Positions 45,156 through 55,699 of a stretch of DNA of 64,000 bases are shown here, in pieces. The stretch lies in NCBI GenBank assembly GCA_016490735.1, contig JAEMWC010000237.1, positions 21,001 through 85,000 on the forward strand, read 5' to 3'. The number at the start of each line of letters is the position of its first letter. Positions within the stretch are counted from its first letter, which is position 1. A model generated the notes under the pieces. The model was not told the origin of the DNA and ran no database searches. It saw only the letters and a program-made list of their open reading frames with translations. The position numbers and the translations under genes were made by a program. Source of the stretch: Pachyseris speciosa. Taxonomy: Eukaryota; Cnidaria; Anthozoa; Scleractinia; Pachyseridae.

Positions 45156-46590
45156 CTAGGAATACCTGCCGGTAGAGTGCCAACGAGTAAACACTGGCAC
45201 AGTTGTGTGCGCAGAGAAAATTAAGAAGTAACCAGAGTAAAGTCGATTTTTTTAAACTGAATCGTTGTTTAAAAAAGCAGTGCAAAACTCACATGTTTTT
45301 CTTTGTTTCTTAAAATGTCTATATGAATTAAACTTGTAGGGTAGATTAGAGGTGAAATATGAGTCCCTTCCATTAAGACTTACTTGAGAGAGATGAAACC
45401 AACATTGTTGTTAGAAATGAGCATGAATTCAAATGTGACATGTTTGTGTTTTAACATGTTCTTGGAACGCAAATCCCACATGCTCTTGTTTTAAAATGTT
45501 TTTTTACGACTAACAACATACAGAATAGAAGAAGCATAATAAATTCTCGTGAGCTGTTACTTCCACGCACTTCAGCAAGTGGACTTTTTGGACCTGAGCA
45601 CTTCTGATCGGATAATTTTCATACGAAGCTACAGCTGCAAGCCCCCTGAAATTTTGGAATAAGAAGACTATCCAAATTGATTTGCTAAGTTCCCTCAAGC
45701 TTGACAGATAGTGGCTTTCTGGCAAACAGAGCTTAGACTGTTTTTTGTGAACGCTAATGGATGAGCACAAACTAACAGCGACACGTCGTGTGACTCGTGA
45801 CTCGATTGGAAAGAGGCTTTATATTCCCTCTGATTATGTTTATAGTGAATATATTTGAATATATTCAAGTGTTTTTTTTCCTTAGTTATAGCACGCTGGC
45901 CGATTTTGTAAACAATTGACTGTTGTTTTGGCAAGATTGCTGTTTTGGCACGCTCGCCGTGACTGTCAAATTTGTAATTTTGAGCACACTAGCTCGATAA
46001 AAGAAGAGGCTTTATACGCCCTCTGATTGAGTTTATAGTGATTATGTTCAAGTGGTTTTGTTTCTTGTTTCTTAAATGGCACGCTGGCCGATCTTGTCAA
46101 GGTAATTGACTGTTTTGGAAAGCTAGCCGTTTTCGAGCTGATTTCGATAACTGCCTCGCTGGGCGATTTTAGCCTCGCTGGGCGATTTTTCAGCCTGCTA
46201 GGTGTTAGATTTGTGACACTCTGGCTCCCAAAAACACTAAATTAAAGTACACGCAAGAAGACAACGCTCACGAGTGAATAATATCAATATTTCCACTCAC
46301 CTTTTCCTGCCTAAGCCCGCACAGGCCACCATGAGGTCAATGAGGTCAATGTGGTCATCTTGTCACCGATCATGATCCTCCTGATGTGATTGGTTTAGAT
46401 AAAAAAAATACCGCGATGCCATTGGCTAACTCGAAAACAATCACCGATGATGTCACTCTTACATTATCTTATGCTAACTTTTTTCATTCGAGATTTCGTC
46501 TCCCTGTACCAAATGAACTCGCACACACGGCTTTATAATGCTGCCGCCTCGTCACCCTCGCGTCCTCGCGAGGGTGACTCGTTGGCAATT
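45156..46590. mobile_element. 1.4-kb repeat, copy 2
   Basis: Reverse complement of 15251-17203, but without the MITE present there. It is inserted in the 3' UTR of the CR1-like element: on its left is the RT tail, on its right the polyA-signal-like AATAAAG and TTATC repeats. Possible imperfect 6-bp duplication: TAATAA and TAATTA. No transposase ORF is seen. Confidence 0.7.
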
Positions 46591-46646
46591 AATTAAGCTG
46601 ATGGAATTACCGTGTATAAATAAAGTTATCTTATCTTATTTTATCT

Positions 46647-46930
46647 TACCGGTAAAAGCTCTATTAAGCCCCCCGTCTCTATTAACCCCCCCCCCCTCTC
46701 TAATAAGCTCCCCTTTTGAAAGTCGGCGTTTCCAATAAGCCCCCCTACTCTAATAAGACACCCCCCCCCCCCTCCCCACTTTTGGGACATGAGATTTTGT
46801 AATTAGTCCCTCCTATTTCATCTTACGAAATCCACTTCATGCGACCCAGTTGGTTTGGTCTTTAAGATTTGAAATAAGCCCTCCCCCTCTCTAATAAGCC
46901 CCCCGGGGGGTTAACAGAGCTTTTAAGGTA
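46647..46930. mobile_element. C-rich MITE with tandem CTAATAAGCCCCCC motif
   Basis: Ends TACCGGTAAAAGCTCTATTA and AACAGAGCTTTTAAGGTA are inverted. The motif TCTAATAAGCCCCCC or close variants recurs at least six times, almost always with the C-rich strand on plus. No coding capacity. It abuts the 3' repeats of the CR1-like element. Confidence 0.65.
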
Positions 46931-47076
46931 CTTTAACTTTCATTTTGTGGTGTCAATTTATCGATTGGTTAAAATTTGGAACTCGCCTCAGTTCCCTCCG
47001 AAACGGCGAATACCTTTCACGATCCGTTAGGCTTCTGCCGACTTCTGCCAAAATATTCACATAAATAAAGAGAAAT

Positions 47077-47222
47077 CAGCCTAGTCCCCAGGCGTTCTCG
47101 GCTCGGTCAAACCCAACTGTCAGCGGTGACGTCACCGAGAGAGACTCGCCGAGAGTCGCCCACTCGTTCCCAGACTACGCGCGGACAAGGGGGGAAAGGG
47201 GGAACGCCTAGAGACTAGGCTG
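47077..47222. mobile_element. short MITE with CAGCCTAGTC ends
   Basis: Inverted ends CAGCCTAGTCCCCAGGCGTT and AACGCCTAGAGACTAGGCTG delimit 146 bp. The interior contains GGTGACGTCACC, a CRE-like palindrome. Confidence 0.65.
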
Positions 47223-47804
47223 AAGAAAAATATAAAATGATGCCTCCAGACACGATCTAAGAGGCTATGAGCCGCCAAACTCGGAAAATGACTCATAACC
47301 ACTCGCGTTTATATGGTTGTCTCGATTTAGTCTCCTTTGTTGAGGCCCTGTTAGGGTAAATTCTAGACTTGCTGTCAAGTCGACTTTAACGAGCGACCAA
47401 GTCGACAGATAAAAACAAAAAACGGGCTTTGAGAAAGTCTAGGTAAATTCCGACAGGCGACACGTCTCTGAAACGGCAACATGAAGGAAATGAAATCGAC
47501 GACGAACGACAAGACCGCTCTCGTGAAATGGTGACAGCGACAAAAATAAAAGCAAAATGGACAGCGACATTGTCGATTTTAAACTTAAGACAGCGACTTG
47601 ATGGCATTCGGGTCGAGGAGAATGTCGAGAATGAGTTTGTATTTTCAAAAAGTTAATCGTTCTGTCAGTCTTCTGTGTGGAATTTCGAAACACACCGAGT
47701 TACGAGCCCTGAATTTTTGTTGGAGAAATGACCTCAGAAACGTTCCGAAACCAGTGGAACCTACGGAAACTCCTCTTAAAACTGCTTAAAACAGAAAATA
47801 CATA
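47223..47804. other. no gene recognised
   Basis: Short overlapping ORFs on both strands show no motif. GACAGCGAC motifs recur around 47531-47599. No bounded repeat is seen. Confidence 0.35.
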
Positions 47805-47809
47805 CCTGA

Positions 47810-47995
47810 TTATGATTCCGGAACGATATTATTCACAATCTTGTACATCATTATTGATTTATTAACAAGGCGTTGACGGTCCAGTTTAACCCAGTTTACC
47901 TCACAACAATTCATCAGTTCTACAATCGTAATTTTGTATTTTTTTTTAAACTTTTGAGAGACTCTTAGAACAGGATCCCCACACACACATCGCAC
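47810..47995 (-). pseudogene. non-LTR reverse transcriptase tail relic
   Basis: The minus-strand frame reads KITIVELMNCCEVNWVKLDR and RLVNKSIMMYKIVNNIVPES, matching the segment after the RT domain of CR1/Jockey-type elements (the MYKILHVMTPE region of the element at 44321-45034). It is only about 50 residues and truncated at both ends. Confidence 0.5.
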
Positions 47996-48258
47996 AGCGT
48001 GTTGACATTTGCGTTACGCTAATGCGTGATTAAGAGTTAGGGTCAAATTTACGCGCAACAGTCCTCTTCTCTTCTGTTATGTTTATCCAAGACAAAAGTA
48101 TCAAAAGCAAGTTGCTCCTCCTAAAAAAATTCATTTATTGGTCTTTTCTAGTACCTTGCATGATGAAAGTTGCTCTTTCATTTCGCCGTTCAGTTCATGT
48201 TCGTAATTTTGGTTGTACAGTATCACGTGTTTGATGGTTGGATTTTAGTTGATTGCCT

Positions 48259-48709
48259 CAGGGGCACCCAACGAGCCCAATCAACCAAAAGCTGTAGAAA
48301 GCATTTTTAAGTACAGTACCTTATGGTGTTTAGAGCCTGTTTAAAGCGATCTTTTCATTAGCTAGAATAAGTTCATCTGTTCGGATTTCCTAGCTGAAAT
48401 TTTAATTGCGCGAAAATGTTAGGGAACAAAATCTTCCTTTGAGAAAATGCAAGCTGAAATGAACTTTCCACAAACTTTCTAGGGAACGATTTTCTTTCCG
48501 AAAATGGTAGCTGACGTGTTTGTCTGCCAAAAACAGCAATTACGACCTTTCCGAAAAACTTAGGGGCTATGATTTCTCAATTGCGAATCTTTTAGGCTAC
48601 GTTTTACTTACGAAAATCCGAGTGCACTCTTAAATCGACGCCGAAAATCCAAGGTGAATTACCCTCCACCGAAGAGATATCTACCGAAACTTGTCGTTGG
48701 GTGCTCCTG
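48259..48709. mobile_element. CAGGGGCACCC MITE, copy 3
   Basis: Same ends as copies 1 and 2, with one change at the right end (TCGTTGGGTGCTCCTG). It is flanked by TTGCCT (48253-48258) and TTGCCC (48710-48715), a 6-bp duplication with one mismatch, suggesting this is the oldest of the three copies. Confidence 0.8.
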
Positions 48710-51700
48710 TTGCCCAAGCGCAAATATATGTCCAGCTTTAGGCACTAGTATTAACAGAAGTGAAATCAGCGTCACATCTAAATCTCCAAAACTGGCATTT
48801 TTTTTAATTTGCCAATTTTTCGAGTTAACAGTGAACGGTAACGTTCATCCAGTAATTTGCAAGATTTACTGTTGGTACGAAAATTAACGCGGCTTGCAAT
48901 ACTTTTAACGCCTTCGCACTACTTCCGCTTAGTAATTTTCAGTTTGATTTCCTTGGCTGCCAAAGTGGCCTTCAAGATTATTTCGAGAGGAATCGTGGTA
49001 TCATGGGCAACCTGGAAGCTGTAGTTCTTCAATATACGAGCCAGTACCAGCTTCATTTCCATCTGAGCAAATCTCATCCCAATGCAGTTGTGTGGTCCGT
49101 GCCCAAATGGCATGTGGGCGTATGAGTCACGTGACTGTTTGGCCTCAGGAGTAAATCTCTCTGGATCAAATTTACTGGGGTTGGGCCAAATGTTGGGGTC
49201 CATGTGGATGCTATAGATTGGGATCATAACTGCGAGGCCCTCTGGTACCTTCAGGTGCTTTAGCATACAGTCCTCGGTACACTGGCGTATAGTTGCAATA
49301 GCTAAAAACACAATATAACAGTAGCGTGGAAATCACCTTCTGGAGATGACTGATTTCATTTCTATTCCTCACTGTGTGTTTTGGTGAATTATTGTAAGCT
49401 GAGTTTCTCATAAAGGCCCATTTATAAACAAGGAATCATCAGTTTGAACCTTAGAAAAATTTTGTCTATGAAACAGCTTTACTAAATAACCACAGCCGGT
49501 TTCAACGGGATTATGTCACTGAGCGGTTGAATAGTTGCGACAAAGCCATTACAGGTTGAGGGAAACACATTGAAGAAAATATAGATAGCTCATAAGATTG
49601 AGCAAGGCTCTGCATTACCGTTTATTTACAAGTCCACATCTCTATACCACTTAACATTATGCTGCCTGTACTTGCAAGAAGCAAAACAACATGAATGTCC
49701 CACCCCATTCCAATAAATCCACGAATAATTTGTCTCCTCTTACCTGGTGGGTAGAGCCTCAGGGTCTCAGATATCACCATGCCCAAATAGGGCAGCTCAT
49801 TCAGTGTCCCATAGGATGGCATTTTGCTCTCATCATCCCACACACTGTCAATCTCCTTCTGTAGTTTTGCCTGTACATCAGGGTTAATCGCCAGCAAATA
49901 GGAGACAAATCCCAGAGTATTACTGCTTGTTTCATAACCAGCAAGAAGAAAAAGGAAACTTTGTGCCAGCACTTCAGCATCAGACATTCTTTTAGCCTCT
50001 GGGAAGGTCTCATCTTGAGCAGCCATTAGCATAAGGTCAAGAAAGTCCTTACAAACAAGATGACATAACAATGTGAATTAGATGTTTCATCCAAATTGGA
50101 ATATTTGTTATTAAGAACCTGCAGTGATCAGTGCCATAAATATGTACACATATATATTATTAACAAGTCACAAGGAACAGAATAATTCCTACATAAAAAA
50201 AGACAAGAAAGAAATAGAAAGAGCTAACAAGAAAGAAATATGTCATATACAAATGAAATAGTGATAAATATAAATTAAACGTTAATTAGGTAAATTATAT
50301 TACAAGCAGGAAATCAGGTATAACATACATGGTCTTAGGTACCCCATGGTCATTGCATTCACACAATGTTACATGCTATCAGTCAATCCATTTACCTTTC
50401 TAGTTGAACTGCTTCCAGCTGACTTTTTGGCAGCAACAATCTGTTCTGAAATGACCATTAGGTCATAAAAGTCCCCAATCACTAACCTGGGGAAGAGTTC
50501 ACCTATTTTACTTCCAAATGGAAGCAGACTTAGAAAAGAGATGGCAGCTCTTCGCAAAGCACTCCACTGACAACTTTCCTAGCTGCAGTTATGGCTGGTT
50601 CATCTGGATTGTTCTGCGAATCAGCTTGGATTCCAAATGCACATCGTAAGATCACATCCATAGTAACTCCCTGGTGATAACTACGTCATCAGAAGAAAGA
50701 CAATCTTTACTTTAAGAAAGCAACTATTGACCTCATAAAACTCTTCCCTGACTCCCAGACTTTGAAGGCTATCACAGTTACACTAAATGTGTCCACAGAG
50801 ATGTGCTCAAAGAAAGCATAAATTGTTGACAGGGTGGAGCCCTTTGAATGTGCAACCTTCGTGCTACACTATATGACTCTGAAATATTCAAACCATTTGC
50901 AAGAAACAAATAAATAATAAATAAATAAATACATAAATAAATGCTTGTAAACAAATAAACCTTCCAGAACATAACATCTCGAATGTAGCTTGCAAGCAAG
51001 CTCTTCTTCTGGGTTCTTACATGAGGGCTACGAGTTCATTTAGTGTTTACTGTCAAGTCTCACCCTTATTGTGAAATAAAGCCTTTTTTTCTTAATCTCG
51101 TTCCTCTTCATGCAATTTACTTTGTGTAGTTTATTTACAGGAAAAAACTTGAAAATTATCTACTTCAGATAATTCAATGTGTGTAACCAGTGTAGTAGTA
51201 GTAACTATTACTTCACAATGTTAAAGCTTTCTTCTGTCCTGGACATTTCCTCCAGCTTTTTCATCAACGTGTCGCAGGCTGTATTCATCAGCGGAAGCAT
51301 CTGTTTCATCTTCAGTGCACTGAAGGTAGGAGTCAGAGTGTTCCGGATCCGTCTCCATTCTTCGCCTTTAAGGTTGCCCATCATCTTATTAAATGGTTCT
51401 GGAGTTTTGAACAACACCTTTTAAGGTAAAGACATAGCATAAGAATTCCTAGAGGGCTGAAGCATCAAAGAAAATAATTCTTTAAAGATAACTGTTTCTT
51501 TTATGAGATTTCAAATTTTTAAAAAATCAGCTTCTTTTGTTCCGGTTCATTCTTGGTCATTGACGGTTATGTTAAATACCAATGTAATGATAAAAGAATA
51601 CAATGACAGCATCAAAATGATGGCACCCAAATAGTGTGCCAATATTTCTCCCTTGTAGTCACCATGGTCCCTCATCATTGTTCAGTGATGTGGTCACTCT

Positions 51701-51732
51701 TGGTCACCTGTAGTCACCTACTCTACTATTAT

Positions 51733-52333
51733 AGAGCGTTTTCACGTGACGTCATAAGAAACTAAAATTCAAAAGTAAACAGACTTTTGCATTTTTATCT
51801 TCATCACATAAAAGACATTTTAGAAATGTATCTGCTTGCTTGTTTTCAGCTTGGTAGCTCGCTTTGTTTCGAAAATACAGCAGTTTGAATTTTAGAGCTT
51901 TTCACAGTGCGTGACATAAAGATGTCTGCTCACAAGTATGTCACTTACATGAAAACATCGATTCACCGTGGGTTTTTGAGGTTTAATTGAAAAGCCAACA
52001 TGGTAAGAGAAGCGTCTATCTGAATGTTTGAAAGCTCAACAGAGAGAACAAAGCCTTTGATATATAGCTAAAGTAAGATACATGTGTTTCAACTCGTTTC
52101 CGGCCGCCATCTTGGTGTCCCTCAGAGGGACACCAAGATGGCAATTCCGTACAAAACACTATAATTTTGAGTGGTACATTTTCCCCAATAACTCGACTAC
52201 AGGATATCGCACGCACCCTGAGACTTTGGTGTGTTTATTTGTTACTCTTCTATAATATCACGATTTCTTGACTTTATCTATTGAATGGTTGGTGATTTCA
52301 TTTTTATACTTGCGTGACTGAAAACGCCTTTAA
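51733..52333. mobile_element. MITE in intron 1 of P450 B
   Basis: Imperfect inverted ends AGAGCGTTTTCACGTGACG and CGTGACTGAAAACGCCTTTA enclose about 600 bp. In the middle is a perfect hairpin GCCATCTTGGTGTCCCTC/GAGGGACACCAAGATGGC (about 52107-52142). Gene A has no counterpart at this position, so it inserted after the duplication. No coding capacity. Confidence 0.55.
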
Positions 52334-52339
52334 GTCCTT

Positions 52340-52578
52340 TAAGTCATGCATTTAATTAATATTGATAAGTAGCCATAAGTAATAAAGAGTATTTATAGCC
52401 TTGTAATAGCTATAGCCTATGTAATAGCCTTGTACAGACAATAAATTTAGTTAGATAATTTAATTGGTTAAGTAATTAATTAATTAATTGTTTTTAAACA
52501 ACACGGCTCGATGGATGAGCAGGTAAATGAATTGATACCGTGTCTAAATAAAGTTTTACTACTACTACTACTACTATT
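52340..52578 (+). repeat. 3' end of a non-LTR retroelement
   Basis: AT-rich sequence ends with GGATGAGCAGGTAAATGAAT, ACCGTGTCTAAATAAAG and a (TAC)n run. The CCGTGTATAAATAAAG before the TTATC tail of the CR1-like element (46608-46625) is closely similar. So this is probably a severely 5'-truncated copy of a related element, in intron 1 of P450 B. Confidence 0.6.
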
Positions 52579-53265
52579 AGACACAGCATAAGCACTCGAC
52601 CAACTAAAGGTAAGAAAGGGAAGGTGCGAAGCAAGATCTCGTTAGACTGGATGGAACTGCCAAGGAAGCAGGGGGAACTAGGAGTAAAGGGCCCCTCCGA
52701 TACTGTGTCCCCAATTGGCTCAAGCGGGAGCTCCCGTCAAGCGAAGGAGAGATTGCGTGACGAGCCGAGAGAAGGTCTGCGTAGAAGGCTAAAGAAGTGG
52801 GCGATAAAAAGTACGTATTGGACAGAAAGCAATTTTAAATCACCTGTATATCGTTCAGTAGAGCTCTTACCGGTAAAAAAGTATAGTTGCCAAGTGTAAA
52901 TTAACCCAGCTTACCGGCCGATCGCGAAATGCGTGAAAATCCTTGACATAAACTTGTTTAACCAGTTCCAAATCAGCAATCACCAGAGTGGGTGTACTGC
53001 CGAACAAGAACATGCCAAACACTTCTCCGTACTTCTTGTAGTAGTCGTCTATTTGGAGATGCATGAGGCCTTTGTATCTAACAACATCGAGCATGTTCCC
53101 GATAAATGGAAGCGGCGTAGGTCCGGGAACTTTGTCACCAAAGGTGTTTTTCAGGATGCGAAATGGTGCAATGCCCCAGAAGTAAACAACGAGAATTATG
53201 AGGGTAGCGATGAAGAACGTCCACCAGTGAGATGCTAACTGCTCGAACAAGGGGAAGAACACCAT

Positions 53266-53510
53266 TTTCCTCTAGCGGTGATGGTAAAGTGCTGCATCGA
53301 CAGAAAGGAAGAAATTGCCTGACACAACAAAGTAAACTCGTCCCATACCCTAACTCCCGACGTCAAGTTGTGACGTACTATACTGACTATACAGAGTTCA
53401 ATAGTAATAAAATCATAATAAATCATAATAAATAAATCAAAACAGGCAACCAGACAGATACATGTGTTGTTTTTACTCAAATCGAATCTCTGGCCATTTG
53501 TCGTTTAGTC
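53266..53510. promoter_or_regulatory. probable bidirectional promoter between P450 B and PI synthase-like gene
   Basis: Only 245 bp separate the start codons of the divergent genes. I see no TATA box that can be assigned reliably; an AATAATAAATAAATC-type AT-rich stretch lies at about 53405-53440. The role is inferred from geometry alone. Confidence 0.35.
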
Positions 53511-54113
53511 ATGATGACTTCTAACACTCCAGTTTGGCGCATCCTGTTGTACTACCCGAACATTATCGGCCATCTCAGGGTCGTGCTTCTATACACAACA
53601 GTTGTGTTCCATTCGCAAGACCTACACGGATACGCTGTGACGTGCCTTTTGATAAGCCTTCTCCTTGACACTGTCGACGGCGCTGTAGCGCGTCACTTCA
53701 ATCAAGTCACCAACTTCGGTCGCTACTACGACATGACCATCGATACATTCACATCTTTAGTGGTGTTTGCGTGCATTCGTGAATATAAGACACTTGCCTT
53801 CTTCTTCGCTTTTGTCACGCTAATGTGGGTGGTATTAGCGACCGCTGGCACAGACGGTCGCTCGTGGAAGACAGCTGTACAGCCTACCCTTTTTCCAGCA
53901 GCCTGGTTTACCGATTCTGACGGTAGCTTCACTTGGTTTGGAGACTTTCTTTACTACATAGGCTTCGTGTTCGCCCAGTGTGTTCTTTACCTCTGCGGAA
54001 ACAGCGTGGGGGTTAGCAGCCCCGTCAGATGGGTGGCCCTTGTGGCTGGTGGGTTAGATTTGCTAAGCATATTGGAGTACGTCTTTGAGTATGCACGCGC
54101 ATTAGATCGATGA
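53511..54113 (+). CDS. CDP-alcohol phosphatidyltransferase, PI synthase-like, intronless
   Basis: Predicted integral membrane enzyme that transfers the phosphatidyl group from CDP-diacylglycerol to an alcohol, probably inositol, in the ER. The complete family signature DG-x2-AR-x8-G-x3-D-x3-D is present: D56, G57, A60, R61, G70, D74, D78. The preceding YPNIIGHLRVV and LLDTVDGAVARHFNQ match the start and core of animal PI synthase (CDIPT). At 200 aa it is close to the usual 210-215 and has several membrane helices. The start ATGATG has an upstream AT-rich flank. Animal CDIPT genes normally have introns, so the intronless form suggests a retrocopy or an old family member that lost introns. No stop or frameshift. 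Substrate choice (inositol versus another alcohol) is inference. Confidence 0.85.
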   Translation: MMTSNTPVWRILLYYPNIIGHLRVVLLYTTVVFHSQDLHGYAVTCLLISLLLDTVDGAVARHFNQVTNFGRYYDMTIDTFTSLVVFACIREYKTLAFFFAFVTLMWVVLATAGTDGRSWKTAVQPTLFPAAWFTDSDGSFTWFGDFLYYIGFVFAQCVLYLCGNSVGVSSPVRWVALVAGGLDLLSILEYVFEYARALDR

Positions 54114-54650
54114 GTCACTCTCCTTCCAGAAAGTATGCATGCATGCTGCTGTTTCTGTATTGTTTTTAAAGCCATATTGAGGAAGCAAAATGGTGTCACG
54201 CTTCCTATGATGACGTATTTTGTTAGTCAGGCGAGCGTTTCTCAAAATTCCCAAAAACGTTTCAGGGCCAAAAAATAGTTTTAGGTTCAGAGTTTTGAGA
54301 AACGTGCGCCTGGATACAGACTAATAACTTGCGTGACAGGCGCTAGAAGTGGAAGGGAAACGGCTGTGCATGTAAATCACGTGGGGAGAGCACCCCTCTC
54401 TTTTCATGTTCTTGTACTGGGCTCCCCTTATGGCTCCATTGATTAGTCAACACGTCTACCAGCTGATATTTTAATGTTTGTTAACAACGTATCACCATAG
54501 CACCGTGAGAACTAAAAGTGAATACAAATCGCGGTAAGATTTACACTACAGATAAAATTTACGCTTGATCGGCTACAAAGAAAGGCAAAAATACAAAGAA
54601 CTACCAAGATTCACTACCGGGGCCGCCAGCTGCACAAAACTTTCCAGGTT
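54114..54650. other. no gene recognised
   Basis: 3' flank of the PI synthase-like gene. An imperfect inverted pair (GCGAGCGTTTCTCAAAATTC and TTTTGAGAAACGTGCGCC) at about 54230-54310 suggests a short MITE of about 80 bp. Nothing else is seen. Confidence 0.4.
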
Positions 54651-54763
54651 TAAGGTGCTATGGTACCCTAGACTACATTTTTCTCCAAAATCAAACTCAT
54701 GCAGAAGAAACCACCATTATGCAACTCGATCGTTGCCATGAACGATGACAAACACAATGATGT
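54651..54763. mobile_element. truncated end of the TTAA element family
   Basis: TTAAGGTG followed by CCAAAATCAAACTCATGCAG and ATGCAACTCG aligns with the left end of the element at 7264-8741 over about 110 bp with small differences. The copy stops where retroelement sequence begins at about 54770. No right end was found. Confidence 0.6.
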
Positions 54764-55402
54764 TTGAGTCAAGCCTTTTTAGTGCTCTTCATAAGTAATG
54801 TTAGCAGCTTTAAATACCTCGGTATACATATATCTTCGGATTTCACATGGACTGATCATAATGAACACCTAACTGGGAAAATCAATCACAGGCTTGGGCT
54901 TCTCAAGCGTATAAAGCATTTATTGCCTTTCAGGGCGCGTCTACTTTTCTATAAAAGTCTTGTCATGCCCCTTTTTGAATATGCTGATCTAGTATGGGGC
55001 GATAAACATAATATTACCCTTATGTCTAGTTTGCAAGTTTTGCAAAATAAGGCCGCTAAAGTTATTTTAAATAGACCATTGTACTCATCCTCCACTGAGG
55101 CATTAGCCGTTCTCAAGTGGCAGCCTCTAGAGAAAAGGCGATTTCAAAGAAGGTGTGTACACGTATACAAATGCATCAATGGCCTAATCAATCACGATAT
55201 GGACTTGATTAGACAAGACGTACTTCATAGGCATAATACACGTAACAAACGCAATTTTAGATTACCACGTGTCAAAAGAAATTGGGGGAAGCAAAGAACA
55301 CAATATCATGCCGTCTCCGATTTTAACTCCCTTAGTCAGACGATCAAAGACTCAAGGAATGTAAATAATTTTAAACGTAATGTTTTTAAGTTTTTAATAT
55401 AG
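54764..55402 (+). pseudogene. non-LTR reverse transcriptase C-terminal fragment
   Basis: An open frame contains VSSFKYLGIHISSDFTWTDH, INHRLGLLKRIKHLLP and LQVLQNKAAKVILNRP. These are the conserved region just after the YADD palm in Jockey/CR1-type RTs. The catalytic part is missing, so this is a 5'-truncated insertion, apparently landing in the TTAA-element relic. The frame itself is unbroken to a natural stop and is followed by an AT-rich tail to about 55580, so it is fairly recent. It belongs to a different lineage from the element at 39800-46647. Confidence 0.75.
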
Positions 55403-55699
55403 CTACTTACGTTTAATTTTTATTTATACTTATTTTTAATTTTTTGTGTATTTTTTGTATCTTTTTAATCCCTCTGCAATTTTATAGCTTTTTTGTTTTT
55501 ACAATATATATCTAGTTTTGAGGTCCTTTTTGAAAACCATATCTTTTATGAAAAAGTTTCCTCAATAAAGATGATTATTATATGTATGCAGCAGCCTTGG
55601 TGGAATGAGGCTAGAAAGGAAAGGATGAAATGGAGTTTGGTGCACACGCGAAGCACTTGGGGAGAGCGTGGAGCGGAAGATCTACAAGTTATTCTAATT

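Larger units (their letters stand above)
39800..46647 (+). mobile_element. CR1-like non-LTR retrotransposon, degraded and three times interrupted
   Basis: In order on the plus strand: ORF1 with an SGNH/GDSL esterase domain, an apurinic-type endonuclease, a linker, a reverse transcriptase with YADD, and a 3' UTR ending in AAATAAAGTTATCTTATCTT-type repeats (about 46617-46647). Stops and frameshifts break both ORFs. Three DNA elements are inserted: 41040-41543 in ORF1, 43296-43626 in ORF2, and 45156-46590 in the 3' UTR. The 5' boundary is not certain. Esterase-bearing ORF1 proteins are known from CR1-like elements. Confidence 0.8.
48919..53265 (-). pseudogene. cytochrome P450 paralogue, five exons, frameshift in exon 3 (gene B)
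   Basis: The same exon plan as gene A: 52915-53265, 51217-51417, 50396-50670, 49744-50047 and 48919-49301. Lengths are 351, 201, 275, 304 and 383 nt. Only exon 3 differs, by one base (275 versus 276). The missing base lies at about 50562-50568. Downstream of it the original frame reaches a stop within about a dozen codons (VSGVLCEELPSLF). The rest is open and keeps AGYETS, ETLR, PERF and the FGHGPHNCIG haem loop. The exon 2 acceptor region has also lost 19 nt relative to gene A, leaving a weak pyrimidine tract before AG. It is a recent pseudogene, unless the deletion is an assembly error, which would restore a 504-aa protein. Exons 1 and 5 are nearly identical to gene A. Confidence 0.85.

Noticed and set aside
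15251..46590. Large inverted host duplication flanking the P450 cluster
   Set aside because: The flanks of the two repeat copies are unrelated and one copy lies inside a retrotransposon 3' UTR, so two transposon insertions explain it better.
53726..53932. 68-aa minus-strand ORF
   Set aside because: It is antisense to the PI synthase-like gene, which has a full catalytic motif.
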